A stretch of DNA of 64,000 nt from Deltaproteobacteria bacterium (lineage in GTDB: Bacteria; Myxococcota_A; UBA796; UBA2385): the NCBI GenBank assembly GCA_018401435.1, contig JAGYJW010000010.1, positions 106,248 through 170,247 of the forward strand, in the 5' to 3' direction. The position numbers were made by a program, and so were the translations under genes. This document shows positions 19,051 to 28,729 of the stretch, piece after piece. The number at the start of each line of letters is the position of its first letter. The first letter of the stretch is position 1. The notes beneath the pieces are model-generated. The model worked only from the letters and a program-made list of their open reading frames with translations. It did not search any database and was not told where the DNA came from.

Positions 19051-20010
19051 TCACTCGGGCAGGGGGTGGTGACATCGGATGGCATGGCTCGGCGACAGCG
19101 GGCGTTGGGCCGGCGTCTCTGCATGGCATCGGGGAGAGGCTTCCGGGCAGCGGGCCACAAAGGGGCAGCCCGGTGGGGGGTCGATCACAGGCGGGGCCCC
19201 CGGGCCGGCGGGCAGGGGTCCGTCCAGGTGAGAGGCCGCGGCCACCAGCAGGCGGGTGTAGGGGTGGCGGGGCCGCGACAACAGGTCCCGGGTGGGCCCC
19301 TGCTCCATCACCTGCCCGGCATAGAGCACCACGACGCGGTCCGAGATGAAGCGGGCCCCCGCCAGGTCGTGGGTGATGAGCAGCACGCCCAGGCCCTGCT
19401 GTTGCTGCAGGTCGCGCAGCAGCTCCAGCACCTCCATGCGGACCGACACATCCAGGGATGCGGTGGGCTCATCGGCCACCAGCAGCATGGGCTTGGGCGC
19501 CAGGGCGCGGGCGATGGCCACCCGCTGCCGCTGGCCGCCCGACAGCTCGTGGGGGTAGCGGTCGAGGTAGGCCTCGGCCGGCCCCAGCCCCACCGCCTCC
19601 AGCAGCGCGATTGCCTTCTGGCGCACATCCGACCGGGTGGCCTGCCCATGAAGCAACAAGGGGCGGGCCACATGGTGCAGCACCCGGTGCACCGGGTTCA
19701 ACGAGGCATAGGGGTCCTGAAAGACCATCTGCACCCGCTGCCGGAAGCGCAGGGGGGCGCCCCGTCCAGACCGCACATCCACGGCCTCGCCCTGCAGGGC
19801 GACCGCGCCGGCCACCGCCGTCTGCATGCGCAGCAGCACCCGGCCGATGGTGGACTTGCCGCTGCCCGACTCGCCCACCAGGCTCACGATCTCGCCGGCC
19901 TGCAGGTCGAAGCTGACGTCATGGGCCGCGCGCAGGAACGAGGGCCGCGGCCATCCCGCCCGGGGAAAGGACACCCCCAGGCCGCGCACCTGCAGCAAGG
20001 GGGCGGTCAT
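19051..20010 (-). CDS. Oligopeptide/oligosaccharide ABC transporter ATPase (OppF/DppF-like)
   Basis: A 319-residue ABC ATPase. Walker A GESGSGKST, Q-loop VFQDPYASLNP, signature LSGGQRQR, Walker B LLVADEP and the switch His in LLITHD are all present. The C-terminal oligopeptide-transporter extension ends with the Cys motif GCPFVARCPEASPRC, typical of OppD/OppF. The start at 20010 overlaps the preceding stop (ATGA). It would pair with the OppD-like ATPase at 20007-20960. The setting between a GH1 enzyme and a GH16 operon suggests oligosaccharide rather than peptide import. Confidence 0.92.
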   Translation of the reverse strand: MTAPLLQVRGLGVSFPRAGWPRPSFLRAAHDVSFDLQAGEIVSLVGESGSGKSTIGRVLLRMQTAVAGAVALQGEAVDVRSGRGAPLRFRQRVQMVFQDPYASLNPVHRVLHHVARPLLLHGQATRSDVRQKAIALLEAVGLGPAEAYLDRYPHELSGGQRQRVAIARALAPKPMLLVADEPTASLDVSVRMEVLELLRDLQQQQGLGVLLITHDLAGARFISDRVVVLYAGQVMEQGPTRDLLSRPRHPYTRLLVAAASHLDGPLPAGPGAPPVIDPPPGCPFVARCPEASPRCHAETPAQRPLSPSHAIRCHHPLPE

Positions 20011-20960
20011 GGCGCCTCCACGGGGCAAGCCAGGCTGTGGCCTGGCCCCATGGGTTGCAGGGCGGGCTCCGCGGCGGTGCAGGCCGACACCGCTCGCGAG
20101 CAGCGCGGGGCGAAGCGGCAGCCCGACATGGCCTGGCCCGCTCGGGGGGGTGACCCGGGAATGCTGCGTGCCACGCGATCCTCACCCAGTCGCGGCGGCA
20201 GGGCCCCCATGAGACCCTGGGTGTAGGGGTGGCGGCCTCCTCGGCCGATGGCCTCCACCGGGCCCACCTCCACCATGCGCCCGGCATACATCACGCCGAT
20301 CCGGTCGGCGATGCTGAGCAGCAGGGACACATCGTGGGTGATGAAGAGGGCGGCAAAGCCCCGCTTCTGTTGCAAGGCCTGCACCCGGTCGAGGATCTCC
20401 CGCTCCACCACCACATCCAGGGCCGTGGTGGGCTCGTCGAAGATGACCAGGGCGGGGTCGAGCACCAGGGCCAGGGCGATGGCTACCCGCTGCCGCATGC
20501 CGCCGGACAACATATGCGGCCAGGCCCGCAGGTGCTCGGGGGCCAGGTCCACCAGGGCCATGCCGGCCTCGGCGCGGCGGCGCTGTTCGGCGCGGTCGCC
20601 CACCCCGTGGGCCGCCAGCGTGTCTGCGAAATGGCCTTGGATGGTGAGCAGCGGATTCAGGGCGTTGAGCGCATTCTGCGGCACCAGGGCCACCTCGCTC
20701 CAACGCAGGGCGCGAAGGGCCGAGGCGTCCAGATCCAACACCGGTTGCCCTGCCAGGATCACGTCGCCGCCGGTGATCACGGCGGGTGGCGGCAGGGTGC
20801 GCAGCAGGGCGTGGATGAGGGTGGACTTGCCGCTGCCCGATTCGCCCACCAGGCCCACCACCTCGCCGGGCATCACCTCCAGACTCACCCCATGCAGGGC
20901 CTCCACCGGTCCATAGGACACGCTGAGATCCGTCACCTTCAGCACCGGGGGCCTCCTCAT
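20007..20960 (-). CDS. Oligopeptide/oligosaccharide ABC transporter ATPase (OppD/DppD-like)
   Basis: A 317-residue ABC ATPase with Walker A GESGSGKST, Q-loop VPQNALNALNP, signature LSGGMRQR, Walker B LVIFDEP and ITHDVS, plus the C-terminal Cys-containing SGCRFAPRC segment of the Opp family. Start at 20960 is chosen for the ATGA overlap with the permease stop. All core catalytic residues are intact. Partner of the OppF-like ATPase downstream. Confidence 0.92.
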   Translation of the reverse strand: MRRPPVLKVTDLSVSYGPVEALHGVSLEVMPGEVVGLVGESGSGKSTLIHALLRTLPPPAVITGGDVILAGQPVLDLDASALRALRWSEVALVPQNALNALNPLLTIQGHFADTLAAHGVGDRAEQRRRAEAGMALVDLAPEHLRAWPHMLSGGMRQRVAIALALVLDPALVIFDEPTTALDVVVEREILDRVQALQQKRGFAALFITHDVSLLLSIADRIGVMYAGRMVEVGPVEAIGRGGRHPYTQGLMGALPPRLGEDRVARSIPGSPPRAGQAMSGCRFAPRCSRAVSACTAAEPALQPMGPGHSLACPVEAP

Positions 20961-21826
20961 GCCGACCTCCGCACGGGCGTGGGCGTGGGCCCGGACCCAT
21001 CGCCGAGATCGGTGGCCAGGGCCGGGTTGGTGATCTCGTCGATGCCGAAGTTGATCAACGCCAGGGCGAAACCCGTGAGGGCGATGGCGGCGCCGGTGGG
21101 CACGAAGGTCCACCAGGAGCCGGTCAGCAGGGCGCTGTCGTTGGTGGCCCAATACAAGTTGGTGCCCCAGGTCACGGCGCCCAGATCACCCAGACCCAGG
21201 AACTCCAGGCCCACCTGGGCGCCGATGGCATAGGTTGTGGCCCCGATCAGCGCGCTGCCCAGCAGAGAGGCCATATTGGGCAGGATCTCGGTCACCAGCA
21301 CCCGCAGGCGACTCTCGCCCGAAACCAGGGCCGCCGACACGAAGTCCCGCTGCCGCAGACTCAGCACCTGGCTGCGCAGCACCCGGGCATTCCAGGCCCA
21401 GCCCGTGGCCACCAGCACCGCGGCCATCGATGCGGGGCCTGCGGGCAGATAGGCCGCCAGCACCACCATCAGGGGCAGGCCGGGCAGCACCAGGGACACA
21501 TTGACGATGAAGGACAGCAGCTCATCCACGCGGCGGCCGAACAGTCCCGACATGCCGCCCACCACCGCGCCGATGGCCACCACCGCCACGCCGACGATCA
21601 GCCCCAGGCCCAGGGTGGTGCGGGCGCCCACCAGGGTCTGGGCCAGCACATCCTGTCCCTGCCCCGTCGTGCCCAGCCAATGTTGGGCCGATGGCGGGTC
21701 CAGGGGGCGCGCCACAAAGGCCGCCGGGTCTTGGGCCAGCAGCGGTCCGACCAGAGCCAGCAGCAGCATCAGCCCCAGCAGGATCAGCCCGGCCACTGCC
21801 TTCCGGCTTCGCAGCAAGGTCCTCAT
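20957..21826 (-). CDS. ABC transporter permease (OppC/DppC-like)
   Basis: A 289-residue inner-membrane permease with about six transmembrane segments. The N-terminal OppC-type segment (VAGLILLGLMLLLALVGPLL) and the short periplasmic motif HWLGTTGQGQDVL are diagnostic of the DppC side. The coupling-helix region is EILPNMASLLGSALIGA, followed by GLEFLGLG. Its start overlaps the upstream DppB-like stop (ATGA). It appears intact, but its partner is interrupted by an insertion sequence, so no complete importer is likely to be made. Confidence 0.9.
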   Translation of the reverse strand: MRTLLRSRKAVAGLILLGLMLLLALVGPLLAQDPAAFVARPLDPPSAQHWLGTTGQGQDVLAQTLVGARTTLGLGLIVGVAVVAIGAVVGGMSGLFGRRVDELLSFIVNVSLVLPGLPLMVVLAAYLPAGPASMAAVLVATGWAWNARVLRSQVLSLRQRDFVSAALVSGESRLRVLVTEILPNMASLLGSALIGATTYAIGAQVGLEFLGLGDLGAVTWGTNLYWATNDSALLTGSWWTFVPTGAAIALTGFALALINFGIDEITNPALATDLGDGSGPTPTPVRRSA

Positions 21827-22445
21827 CGCCGGGTCCGGGGGTCCAGCAGCAGGGTCATGCCATCCACCAGCAGGTTGGCCCCCAACACCGCGAGGCTGAT
21901 TGTGAGAAAGAGGCCTTGCAGCAGCGGATAGTCCTGTCCCCGCACCGCTTGCAGCAGCAGGTAGCCCTGGCCCGGATAGCTGAAGACGATCTCGGTGAGC
22001 AGGGCGCCGGACAATACAAAGCCAATCGCCATGCCAAAGCTGGTGAGGCTGGGCAGCAAGGCGTTGCGCACGGCGTAGCGGCTGAGGATGCGCGCCGGTG
22101 GCAGGCCCCGAACCTCGGCGTAGCGCACGAAGTCCTGGTTCATCACCCCCACCATGGTGTTGCGCATGGTGAGCAGCCAGCCGCCCAACGAGGCCAGCAC
22201 CATCGTGCCTGCAGGGAGCGCGGCGTGACGCAGGGCGCTGCTGACGAAAGCAAGGTTGAAGCCGGGAGTCACGTCCGACCCGTAGGCGTGGCGCACCGGA
22301 AACCACTCCAGGCTGAAGCCCAGGGTCCAGGCCGCGACCATGGCCAGCCAGAAGTAGGGGAAGGCCCCCAGCAAGGACAGCAGGGGTGGGGCAATGGAGT
22401 CCAGCCAGCCACCGCGTCGCCAGGCCGCCAGGGCGCCCAGGGTGG
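21823..22445 (-). pseudogene. C-terminal fragment of DppB/OppB-like permease
   Basis: The distal two thirds of an OppB/DppB-type permease, beginning just after ISAs1 copy B and ending at 21823. It carries transmembrane segments such as LLGAFPYFWLAMVAAW and the EAA-type coupling region YAEVRGLPPARILSRYAVRNALLP. Deleting the IS and one 10-bp repeat joins it in frame to the fragment at 23648-24040, giving a normal 328-residue permease. An internal ATG at 22374 exists, but a product starting there would lack the N-terminal helices. Confidence 0.85.
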
Positions 22446-23666
22446 CAGGGCGATCGCATCTAATCGCCGAGGATCTTCAATAGGTATCGATGATCCCAGC
22501 CCGCACGCAGCCTCTTGGTCTTGATGCCCCGCTTGGAGGAGGTCTCCTGCTTGAGGAGGTTGAGTGCGATGCTGCGGACCGTCGCGAGGTTCTCGGCTGC
22601 ATGGCCCTTCCTCGCTCTGGCCTCGTCCTCTCGGAAGGCGATGTCGAGCACCCAGTGCAGTCCGTTCTCGATCTGCCAGTGCGCCCGGACGATGCGCGCG
22701 GCCTCTTGGGCGGCGAGGTCGGGGATGCTGGAGAGGAAGTAGCGCCGGTGGACCGAGGTGTCCTTGCCGAGGGCCGTGCGGTGGGCTTCGACGCAGGCGA
22801 GGCTCTTCATGCCCGCCCAGTCTTCGGACTCCGGCAGCCAGTCGAGCTCGCTCGATGTCCAGACCTTCCGCACCTCGTCGCGGTCGTGGGCCTGGGTGGA
22901 CTCCTCGTGGAAGTCGTGCTGGATGCCGTCGAAGTCCGTGAGGACGCCGTCCTCGAAGAAGCCCTGAACCTCCTGGTGCAGCGTCGGGTGGTTGTCCTTG
23001 AGCGCGAGAACGTAGTCAGCCTCCGCCTTGATGATGACGGCCGCGATGGACTTCTGGCAGCCCATCGCGTCGATGGTGACGATGCAGCCCTTCAACTCGA
23101 GGGCCGCCACGAGCTCGGGGATGGCGGTGATCTCGTTGGACTTCTCGCTCGTCGGTACCTGCCCGAGCACCAGCCGGTTCGCCGTGGCCCAGGCGTTGAC
23201 CAGGTGGATGGGGCCTCGGTTGCTCGCCCCGTCCTTGCTCCGACGAACGGTCTTGCCGTCGATGGCGACCACTTCGTCGTCCACCAGCTCGGCGACTGTC
23301 CCCACCCACCGCATGAAGCTGGCAGAGAAAGCCTCGGGGCTCAGCATCGAGAAGACACGCCCGATGGTGTCGTGCGACGGGATGCCGTTCGGAAGGTCCA
23401 GGATCTTGCGGAGCCACTCCTCCTTGGCCTTCCCGAAGTCCTCGATCTGCACGAATCCATCGGCACCACAGATGACCGCCAGAACGCTCAGGACCAAGAT
23501 GTCCCGCAGCGAGTGGCGCCGTGTGCGCGCCATGCGCGGGTCGGGGATGTCGTCGAAGGACTCCAGGAGGGTCGGCATGCAGATCTGTCCTGATCCCCAC
23601 CGATGCGGGGCTTTGGGTGATCTGCCCGCCCTATCGCGCTGGCCCCGTCAAGATGCGATTGCCCTG
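22446..23666 (-). mobile_element. ISAs1-family insertion sequence, copy B (intact)
   Basis: A 1221-bp element with the same 16-bp terminal inverted repeats as copy A and an identical transposase sequence. A perfect 10-bp target duplication CCCAGGGTGG lies at 22436-22445 and 23667-23676. It interrupts the DppB-like permease gene of the glucan locus in the same orientation as that gene. Confidence 0.95.
22460..23578 (-). CDS. ISAs1-family DDE transposase
   Basis: A complete 372-residue transposase identical at the protein level to the one at 1201-2319, with all three DDE blocks (AIDGKTVRRS, TIDAMGCQ, WQIENGLHWVLD). Identity between two copies 21 kb apart implies very recent movement. Confidence 0.95.
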   Translation of the reverse strand: MPTLLESFDDIPDPRMARTRRHSLRDILVLSVLAVICGADGFVQIEDFGKAKEEWLRKILDLPNGIPSHDTIGRVFSMLSPEAFSASFMRWVGTVAELVDDEVVAIDGKTVRRSKDGASNRGPIHLVNAWATANRLVLGQVPTSEKSNEITAIPELVAALELKGCIVTIDAMGCQKSIAAVIIKAEADYVLALKDNHPTLHQEVQGFFEDGVLTDFDGIQHDFHEESTQAHDRDEVRKVWTSSELDWLPESEDWAGMKSLACVEAHRTALGKDTSVHRRYFLSSIPDLAAQEAARIVRAHWQIENGLHWVLDIAFREDEARARKGHAAENLATVRSIALNLLKQETSSKRGIKTKRLRAGWDHRYLLKILGD

Positions 23667-24040
23667 CCCAGGGTGGACCCCAACCCAAAGGCAAGCACCA
23701 CCGCCATGCCGGCCAGAAAGACCGTCCACAGCAGGCCCGTGCCGATGACCTCGCTGACGGGAGCGGGGAAGTAGACCAGGGACACCCCCAGCTCGCCCTG
23801 GGCAACGTGCCCCAGGTATTCCAGGTACTGCACCCAGATCGGGGCCTCGCTCACGCCAAAGGCCACCCGCAATGCATCCAGGGCAGCCGGATCCAACTTG
23901 CCCTGAAAGCGGGCGAAGATGGCGGACGCCGGGTCGCCGGGCATCATGCGCGGCACCAGGAAATTCAAAGTGAGGGCCGCCCAAGCCGCCAAGGCATAAA
24001 AGGCCACCCGACGCAACGCCGCGATCAGCAGGCCGCTCAT
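23648..24040 (-). pseudogene. N-terminal fragment of DppB/OppB-like permease
   Basis: The first 125 residues of the permease, from MSGLLIAALRRV at 24040 (ATGA overlap with the substrate-binding protein stop) to the IS at 23666; the final residues RAIAS come from the IS. It contains the DppB N-terminal helix ending LTLNFLVPRMMPGDP, a highly conserved position, and WVQYLEYLGHVAQGELG. Target duplication and in-frame rejoining show the gene was intact until copy B inserted. Confidence 0.88.
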
Positions 24041-25689
24041 CGAGCGGCCAGGGGGCTGCGGGCTTGCAGGCGGGTGAGCACCAGCAGGTTCTCGGGGGCG
24101 TGGTTGGGCGAGAGTCGGGCGTAGGGGTCCTCGGGGCTGGGGAAGCCCGTCACCCAGCGCGTGCTGGCTTCCCCCCAGGAGGCCGACGGAAAGAGCGGCA
24201 GGGCCGGGGCCTCGGCCAGGAAGGCCGCTTGCATCTGCCGCGCCAGGTGGTGCTGGACCTCGGGGTCGGTGGTGGCCTCGAAGGCCGCAAAGAGGGGGTC
24301 GGCGGTTGCGCTTCCGTAGCGGTGCCAATTCACGGCGGCCGGCGTGCCCACCGGCTTGACCCCCTCGGTGGCCATCAAGGAGCGGTAGAATCGGTAGGGG
24401 GTGGGTCCGGCCTGTGACCAACCCAGGCTGAGATCGAAGTCCCCGCGCCCGACCCGGTCGAACCAGGCCGAGAAGTCATAGCCCTGCACCGACGCGTCGA
24501 CGCCGATGGCTCGCAAGTCTCGGGTGATGACCTGGGCGGCGCGAACCCAGTCCGACCAGCCCGCCGGGGTGGTGATCTGCAACTTCAGGGTATCGCCGGC
24601 CGCGTTGCGACGCAATCCATCCGGACCCCGCGTCCACCCGGCAGCATCCAGCAAGGCGCCGGCAGCGGCGGGATCGTGGCGCACCCAGTCCTGGTCGGTG
24701 GGGATGTCTTCGATTCGCCAACCCGGATAGCCTTCCGAGAGGCCCGTGGGGTGCGAGGGCACCGTGTAGTCATACATCGCCACCCGCACCAGGCGGCGCC
24801 GGTCGATGGCCAGGCTCAAGGCCTTGCGCACCGCCACCTGGTCCAGGGGGGGGCGGGTGCTGTTGGGATAGAGAAAGACCGTGTCGCCGACAATGGGGAA
24901 CCAGGCGTGGAAGTGCTCGGGATCCCGCGCCTCGAATGTGCGCTCCACAGCCGGGACAAAGTTGCCTGCCCAGTCGATGTCGCCCTGCACCAGCGCGAGG
25001 TTGGCCTGATCATTGGACGAGACGGCGGGGAAACGAAGAACCGAGACGCCGGGGGGACCCTGCCAATAGTGGGGGTTCCGACCCAGCTCGAAGAGCTGCG
25101 TCTGGAAGCGCTCCACCTGGGTGAAGGGCCCCGTCGCTACCGGGTCGGGATTGCTGAAGCCCACCGGATCGCCCACTTCGGACCAGATGTGTTGGGGCAC
25201 GATGGGCGTGTGGGCAACCTCCAGCAGGCCCGGAGCGAAGGCGCGTTGAAAGCGCACCCGCACCGTGCGCGTATCGACGGCTTCGACCGATTCCAGGATG
25301 CGCCACACCCCGCCGCTGTCCAGGGCTCTGTGCCGTCTCATCAGGTCGAAGGTGAAGGCCACATCCTCCGCCGTCATGGCGCGGCCATCGGACCAGGACA
25401 CCCCCTCACGCAGGGTGAAGGCGAGCTGACGAGCGGGCTCCTCCCAGGTCCAGGCCTCGGCCAGCCAGGGCGTGTATTCACCCGACATGGGGTTGTAGAT
25501 CAGCAGCGGCTCGTAGATTCCGGCCGCCGAAGGCCATCGGGCGCCGCCTGTGGTCAGAAAGGGGTTGAAGTTCCGAATCCAGGCGGCCTGCTGCTCCTGC
25601 ACCACCACCATCACGCCAGCGGGACGGCTGTGGTCCACCGGATCGCAGGCCCCGAGCAGGGCCAGCAGCAGCGGGGAGGCAGCCCTCAT
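24037..25689 (-). CDS. ABC transporter substrate-binding lipoprotein (family 5)
   Basis: A 550-residue family-5 extracellular solute-binding protein. The signal peptide ends in a lipobox with Cys15 (LLALLGAC). Conserved blocks include NFNPFLTTGG, IYEPLLIYNP, LREGVSWSDGRAMTAEDVAFTFDL, GTGPF-like VATGPFTQ and ARKALSLAIDR-like VRKALSLAIDRRR. Family 5 binds peptides, but several members beside glycosidases bind cello- or laminari-oligosaccharides; the neighbouring GH1 and GH16 genes favour that here. ATG 25689 overlaps the GH16 stop (ATGA). The reading frame stays open upstream into the ISKra4 element, but that is not coding for this protein. Confidence 0.9.
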   Translation of the reverse strand: MRAASPLLLALLGACDPVDHSRPAGVMVVVQEQQAAWIRNFNPFLTTGGARWPSAAGIYEPLLIYNPMSGEYTPWLAEAWTWEEPARQLAFTLREGVSWSDGRAMTAEDVAFTFDLMRRHRALDSGGVWRILESVEAVDTRTVRVRFQRAFAPGLLEVAHTPIVPQHIWSEVGDPVGFSNPDPVATGPFTQVERFQTQLFELGRNPHYWQGPPGVSVLRFPAVSSNDQANLALVQGDIDWAGNFVPAVERTFEARDPEHFHAWFPIVGDTVFLYPNSTRPPLDQVAVRKALSLAIDRRRLVRVAMYDYTVPSHPTGLSEGYPGWRIEDIPTDQDWVRHDPAAAGALLDAAGWTRGPDGLRRNAAGDTLKLQITTPAGWSDWVRAAQVITRDLRAIGVDASVQGYDFSAWFDRVGRGDFDLSLGWSQAGPTPYRFYRSLMATEGVKPVGTPAAVNWHRYGSATADPLFAAFEATTDPEVQHHLARQMQAAFLAEAPALPLFPSASWGEASTRWVTGFPSPEDPYARLSPNHAPENLLVLTRLQARSPLAAR

Positions 25690-25796
25690 GGGGCCCGCTG
25701 GTAGGTGCGCACCCAATCCACCACCATATCCGCGGGAAAGGGCGTGTCCGGGGTGGGGGGAAGCAGGAAGTTGCCGCCCACCGCCACATTCAGGAT
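25686..25796 (-). pseudogene. C-terminal fragment of GH16 beta-glucanase
   Basis: The last 37 residues of the GH16 gene, cut off by the ISKra4 element. The sequence reads VAVGGNFLLPPTPDTPFPADMVVDWVR and ends TYQRAP, the usual final strand of GH16 enzymes. Removing the IS and one 9-bp duplication joins FFIILN directly to VAVGGN in frame. Confidence 0.85.
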
Positions 25797-27376
25797 GGGT
25801 GTAACTCTGACACTGACGCTCCATCCATTCCCAACGACGCCTCGCCGCTTCCCGCAGCATCTCGACGCGGCCGACCCGGTCTCGGTGGAGCCGGTCCCAG
25901 GTCACGTCGAACTCGCCTGACTGCCGCCGGCTGCAGGGTGGCCGGCTTGACCGCCTCGTGGGCTCCAACGCATCCCGCTGCGCTTCATGCGTGTCGACGC
26001 GAGGGTCTTGCAGGCGGCCTCGACGACCCCTGACCCGACGGGGAGCCCCTCAGCAGCGACCAGTATCCGTGCTCGGTTCTGCGGAAGTAGCCGAGCTCTG
26101 TGCGGAGGGCCTTGCTCCGAGGGTGCTCGCGGGCGAGGTGGCGGAGGGACCGGATGACCTGCTCGACGCCGTCGTCGTTGTCCCTAAGCTTGTGACGCAG
26201 CCGCTTGTGGATGCGGTGGAACTCACGCGAAGACTCGCCGTAGGCGGCGGACAGCGCCCGCGAGAGGTGCTCCACGGCGTGGAAGTAGTCGAGGACCTCC
26301 ACCCCTTCGGGGAGGGCTTGCGACAGGAAGGTCCAGTTGTCGAGGGCGCCGTCGGCCACCTTCACCAGGCGCAGGTCGGGCCGCTTCTCCAGGATGGCGT
26401 TCAGCCCATTCTCAGCGATTGCTTCAGGCTCCGCCTTCCGCGCTCGGGCATCCGGGCGAACTGGCGGGCAGGCGAAAGACGCTCGCCCCCCAGCGTCATA
26501 CAGCCAGGTCCTGCAGCCGACCTCGAAAGCCCGCAGTCCGCTGGGCGGACGCCCTTCGTGCGGGTCGCCGCCCGCTTGGCGGCTCGGCCACCGTCCTTCA
26601 TCGGAACCATGACCCCATCGAGGGAGATGGCCACCGACGCCGCCTCGTCCGGGAGCTCCACGGCGGCGTCCAGCGCCCGCTCGTGGCGAAGACGGTGCGT
26701 CTCTGTCCTCGCTCACCACCTGGGCAGGCGGTCCAGGGTGCTGGCGGGATTGGGGTCAGTCCGCCGACCCGGACGAGCATCCTCCGCCGTTCGGCGTCGT
26801 CTCGCCCACGAGGAAGCAGGCCACCATGGCCGTGCACGCGGCGTCACCCAGCCATCGACGATGCCCCGACACGTCCACCGTCGTCACTGCCCGGCCCTCG
26901 CCCGACCGGTACAGGCTCCGCCCACCCGGACCTCGCCCGCCCCGTCAGCAGGGTGGCCTCGTGGCGACCGGGACAATGGTGGAAAGCGCTGAACGCCGTC
27001 GATCACGACCTGCGGCGCGTCGACGTCGAGGTGCTCAAGCACCATCTGACCGAGGCAGCTCCACGGCCGCCACTACCCCGACCTGACCCTCGACGTTGAG
27101 CAGGTCGACCTCCTCCGGCGGTCGCGAGGTCACTCCGGCCAGGGCCGCCCCAGCTGACGCAACGCGGTGGCGAGGGATGTGGGCAAGTTCGAGTGGGCGG
27201 AGAATCTGATGACGGGCCTCCCGGTGGCGGTGGCGATGTCATCCATCCATACTCCAGGGAGGGACTCCCGCTTCTCCACCCCGGCTCAGCTGTCATGCAG
27301 CGACGGAAGTGACCGCTCGCGCCCTGTCTGCGCGTTGAGAACGCCCGCGCCATCGGTCAGAGTCAGATCTACACCC
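25797..27376 (-). mobile_element. ISKra4-family insertion sequence (degraded)
   Basis: A 1580-bp element. The left end begins GGGTGTAACTCTGACACTGAC; the right end read inward is GGGTGTAGATCTGACTCTGAC, an imperfect inverted repeat of the type seen in ISKra4 elements. A perfect 9-bp target duplication ATTCAGGAT lies at 25788-25796 and 27377-27385. The internal transposase is broken by several frameshifts. It interrupts the GH16 gene of the glucan locus. Confidence 0.85.
25800..27260 (-). pseudogene. ISKra4-family transposase, multiply frameshifted
   Basis: Pieces in different frames together make up an ISKra4-type transposase: VSVAISLDGVMVPMKDGG-like start of the catalytic domain (about 26600), then RQFARMPERG, NAILEKRPDLRLVKVADGA with the second catalytic Asp, VLDYFHAVEHLSRAL, and GLPVGSGVVEAACKTL-like followed by MKRSGMRWSPRGGQA near 25960-26040. 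Each block is well preserved but separated by small indels, so the protein cannot be made as written. The longest open piece is 25985-26719. Confidence 0.75.
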
Positions 27377-28087
27377 ATTCAGGATGATGAAGAAGCTGCC
27401 GTCAAAGGCCCAGGGCGAGCCTGCGGGCAGGTCGCCGATGGCCACGGTGTGCACCCGCTCGCCGTCGATCCACCAGGTGATCAGCTCGGGGTCGATGTCC
27501 ACGGCATAAGTGTGGAAGTCATCGGCGGCGCTGTTGTCGAATGGGAGCTGGGTGGTCTGGCCCACGCTTGCGGCGCCGCTGTAGCCGGGGCCATGCACGG
27601 TGGTGAGGACCTCTCCGGGATCCTCGCCGCGCACCTCCAGGATGTCGATCTCGCCGCAGGCCGGCCATCCTGCGGTGTCGAAGTCGGTGCCCAGCAGCCA
27701 GAAGGCCGGCCAGATGCCTTGCCCCTCGGGCACCCGGATGCGGGCCTCCACCCGCCCCGGGCCAGGCTCCACCGCGCCCCGGGTGGTCAGCCGGGCCGAG
27801 CTGTAGTCCATGCCCTGGGTGCTCTGTCGCAAGGCGCGGATGACGAGGTGGCCGTCTCCGTCGATGAATGCGTTGTCGGTGCTGTCGCTGTTGTATTCGA
27901 GCTGTTCGTTGCCCCACCCATCTCCCCCCACATCTGGGGTCCAGGAGCTGGGATCCGGTGCGCTGCCGGCCTCTCCGTCGAATTCATCGGCCCATGCGGG
28001 CACCCAGCGGGTGTCGATGGCTTGGGTGGCTTCGACGGTGTCGGTGCAGGCCGCAAGCAGACCGATCAGGGCGATCCGGTGGTGCAT
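27377..28087 (-). pseudogene. GH16 beta-glucanase lipoprotein, N-terminal fragment
   Basis: 237 residues of a GH16 enzyme (laminarinase/lichenase group), interrupted near its 3' end. A lipobox with Cys14 (LIGLLAAC) predicts surface or periplasmic anchoring. The catalytic motif is EIDILE with nucleophile Glu146, Asp148 and acid/base Glu151; WADEFDG at 32-38 and GIWPAFWLLG at 124-133 are further GH16 landmarks. The restored protein is 270 residues. The start overlaps the preceding stop (TGATG). It would cut beta-1,3 or mixed-linkage glucan outside the cytoplasm; the truncated form lacks the last strand and is probably misfolded. Confidence 0.88.
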
Positions 28088-28728
28088 CAGGGATCCCGGG
28101 TGAGGTAGAGATCATCGATCAGCACGGTATCTCCAGCCGCGCCGCCCTCGCCCACCAACAGCAGGCCCACGGTCACCGAGCCCAGGTCCACCCCCGCCGA
28201 CTCGAAGTCCGCCAGGGGAATGCTCAGGTCCTGCCAGCTTCCATCGGGCACAAAGCCGGCAGCCGAGACATTGACGCGGCCCTCGTTCCCGCCGCCGGTC
28301 ATGCCGATGCTCCAGCTTGCCAGGCTCGAGTCGCTGCTCTTCAGGGCGATGTGCAGGTGGTCCCAGTCGCCCAGATCGGTGGCCTCGTCCCAATGCACGC
28401 CACCGCCCCACCACGGGTTGCCGGTCAGCGTGAGCGCATCGGAGGTCAGCCCCTCCACCCGATCATCGCTGACCGACACCCCGAAGGTGCCCTCATAGAT
28501 GTAGAAGTGGCGGGTGACCTCGTCGAGCAGCAGGAGATCCGAGTAGCCTCCCTCGTAGAAGATGCCGTAGGATAGACGATCTTCGCCATCCTCATAGGGC
28601 TGGCTGCCTCCCAGGAAGTCCGGGTCATCGGTGAGCGGATCCCAGGGGCCGGGGTTGGGGTAGTTGGGGGCCCCGGGATCGGGCCGGCAGGCGGCCAGGG
28701 CGACGAAGAGCGCGGTGTGGCGGCGCAT
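28087..28728 (-). CDS. Lipoprotein with glycan-binding-like beta-sandwich
   Basis: A 213-residue lipoprotein with lipobox ending at Cys13 (ALFVALAAC). The C-terminal half (HLHIALKSSD, GSWQDLSIPLADFESAG, DTVLIDDLYLT) has the strand pattern of galactose-binding-like/CBM11- or ExoP-like domains, where the final I-D-D-I/L-Y strand is typical. I infer glucan binding from this and from its position between the hydrolase-barrel fusion and the GH16 enzyme. ATG 28728 lies one base after the preceding stop. Confidence 0.65.
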   Translation of the reverse strand: MRRHTALFVALAACRPDPGAPNYPNPGPWDPLTDDPDFLGGSQPYEDGEDRLSYGIFYEGGYSDLLLLDEVTRHFYIYEGTFGVSVSDDRVEGLTSDALTLTGNPWWGGGVHWDEATDLGDWDHLHIALKSSDSSLASWSIGMTGGGNEGRVNVSAAGFVPDGSWQDLSIPLADFESAGVDLGSVTVGLLLVGEGGAAGDTVLIDDLYLTRDP

Positions 28729-28729
28729 C

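Noticed and set aside
19051..25689. ABC importer as a peptide or antibiotic transporter
   Set aside because: The families alone allow peptides, but the flanking GH1, GH16 and ROK genes on the same transcript favour oligosaccharide uptake.
25690..25968. N-terminal extension of the substrate-binding protein
   Set aside because: The extra frame lies in the GH16 tail and the ISKra4 element; the lipobox at ATG 25689 and the ATGA overlap fix the real start.
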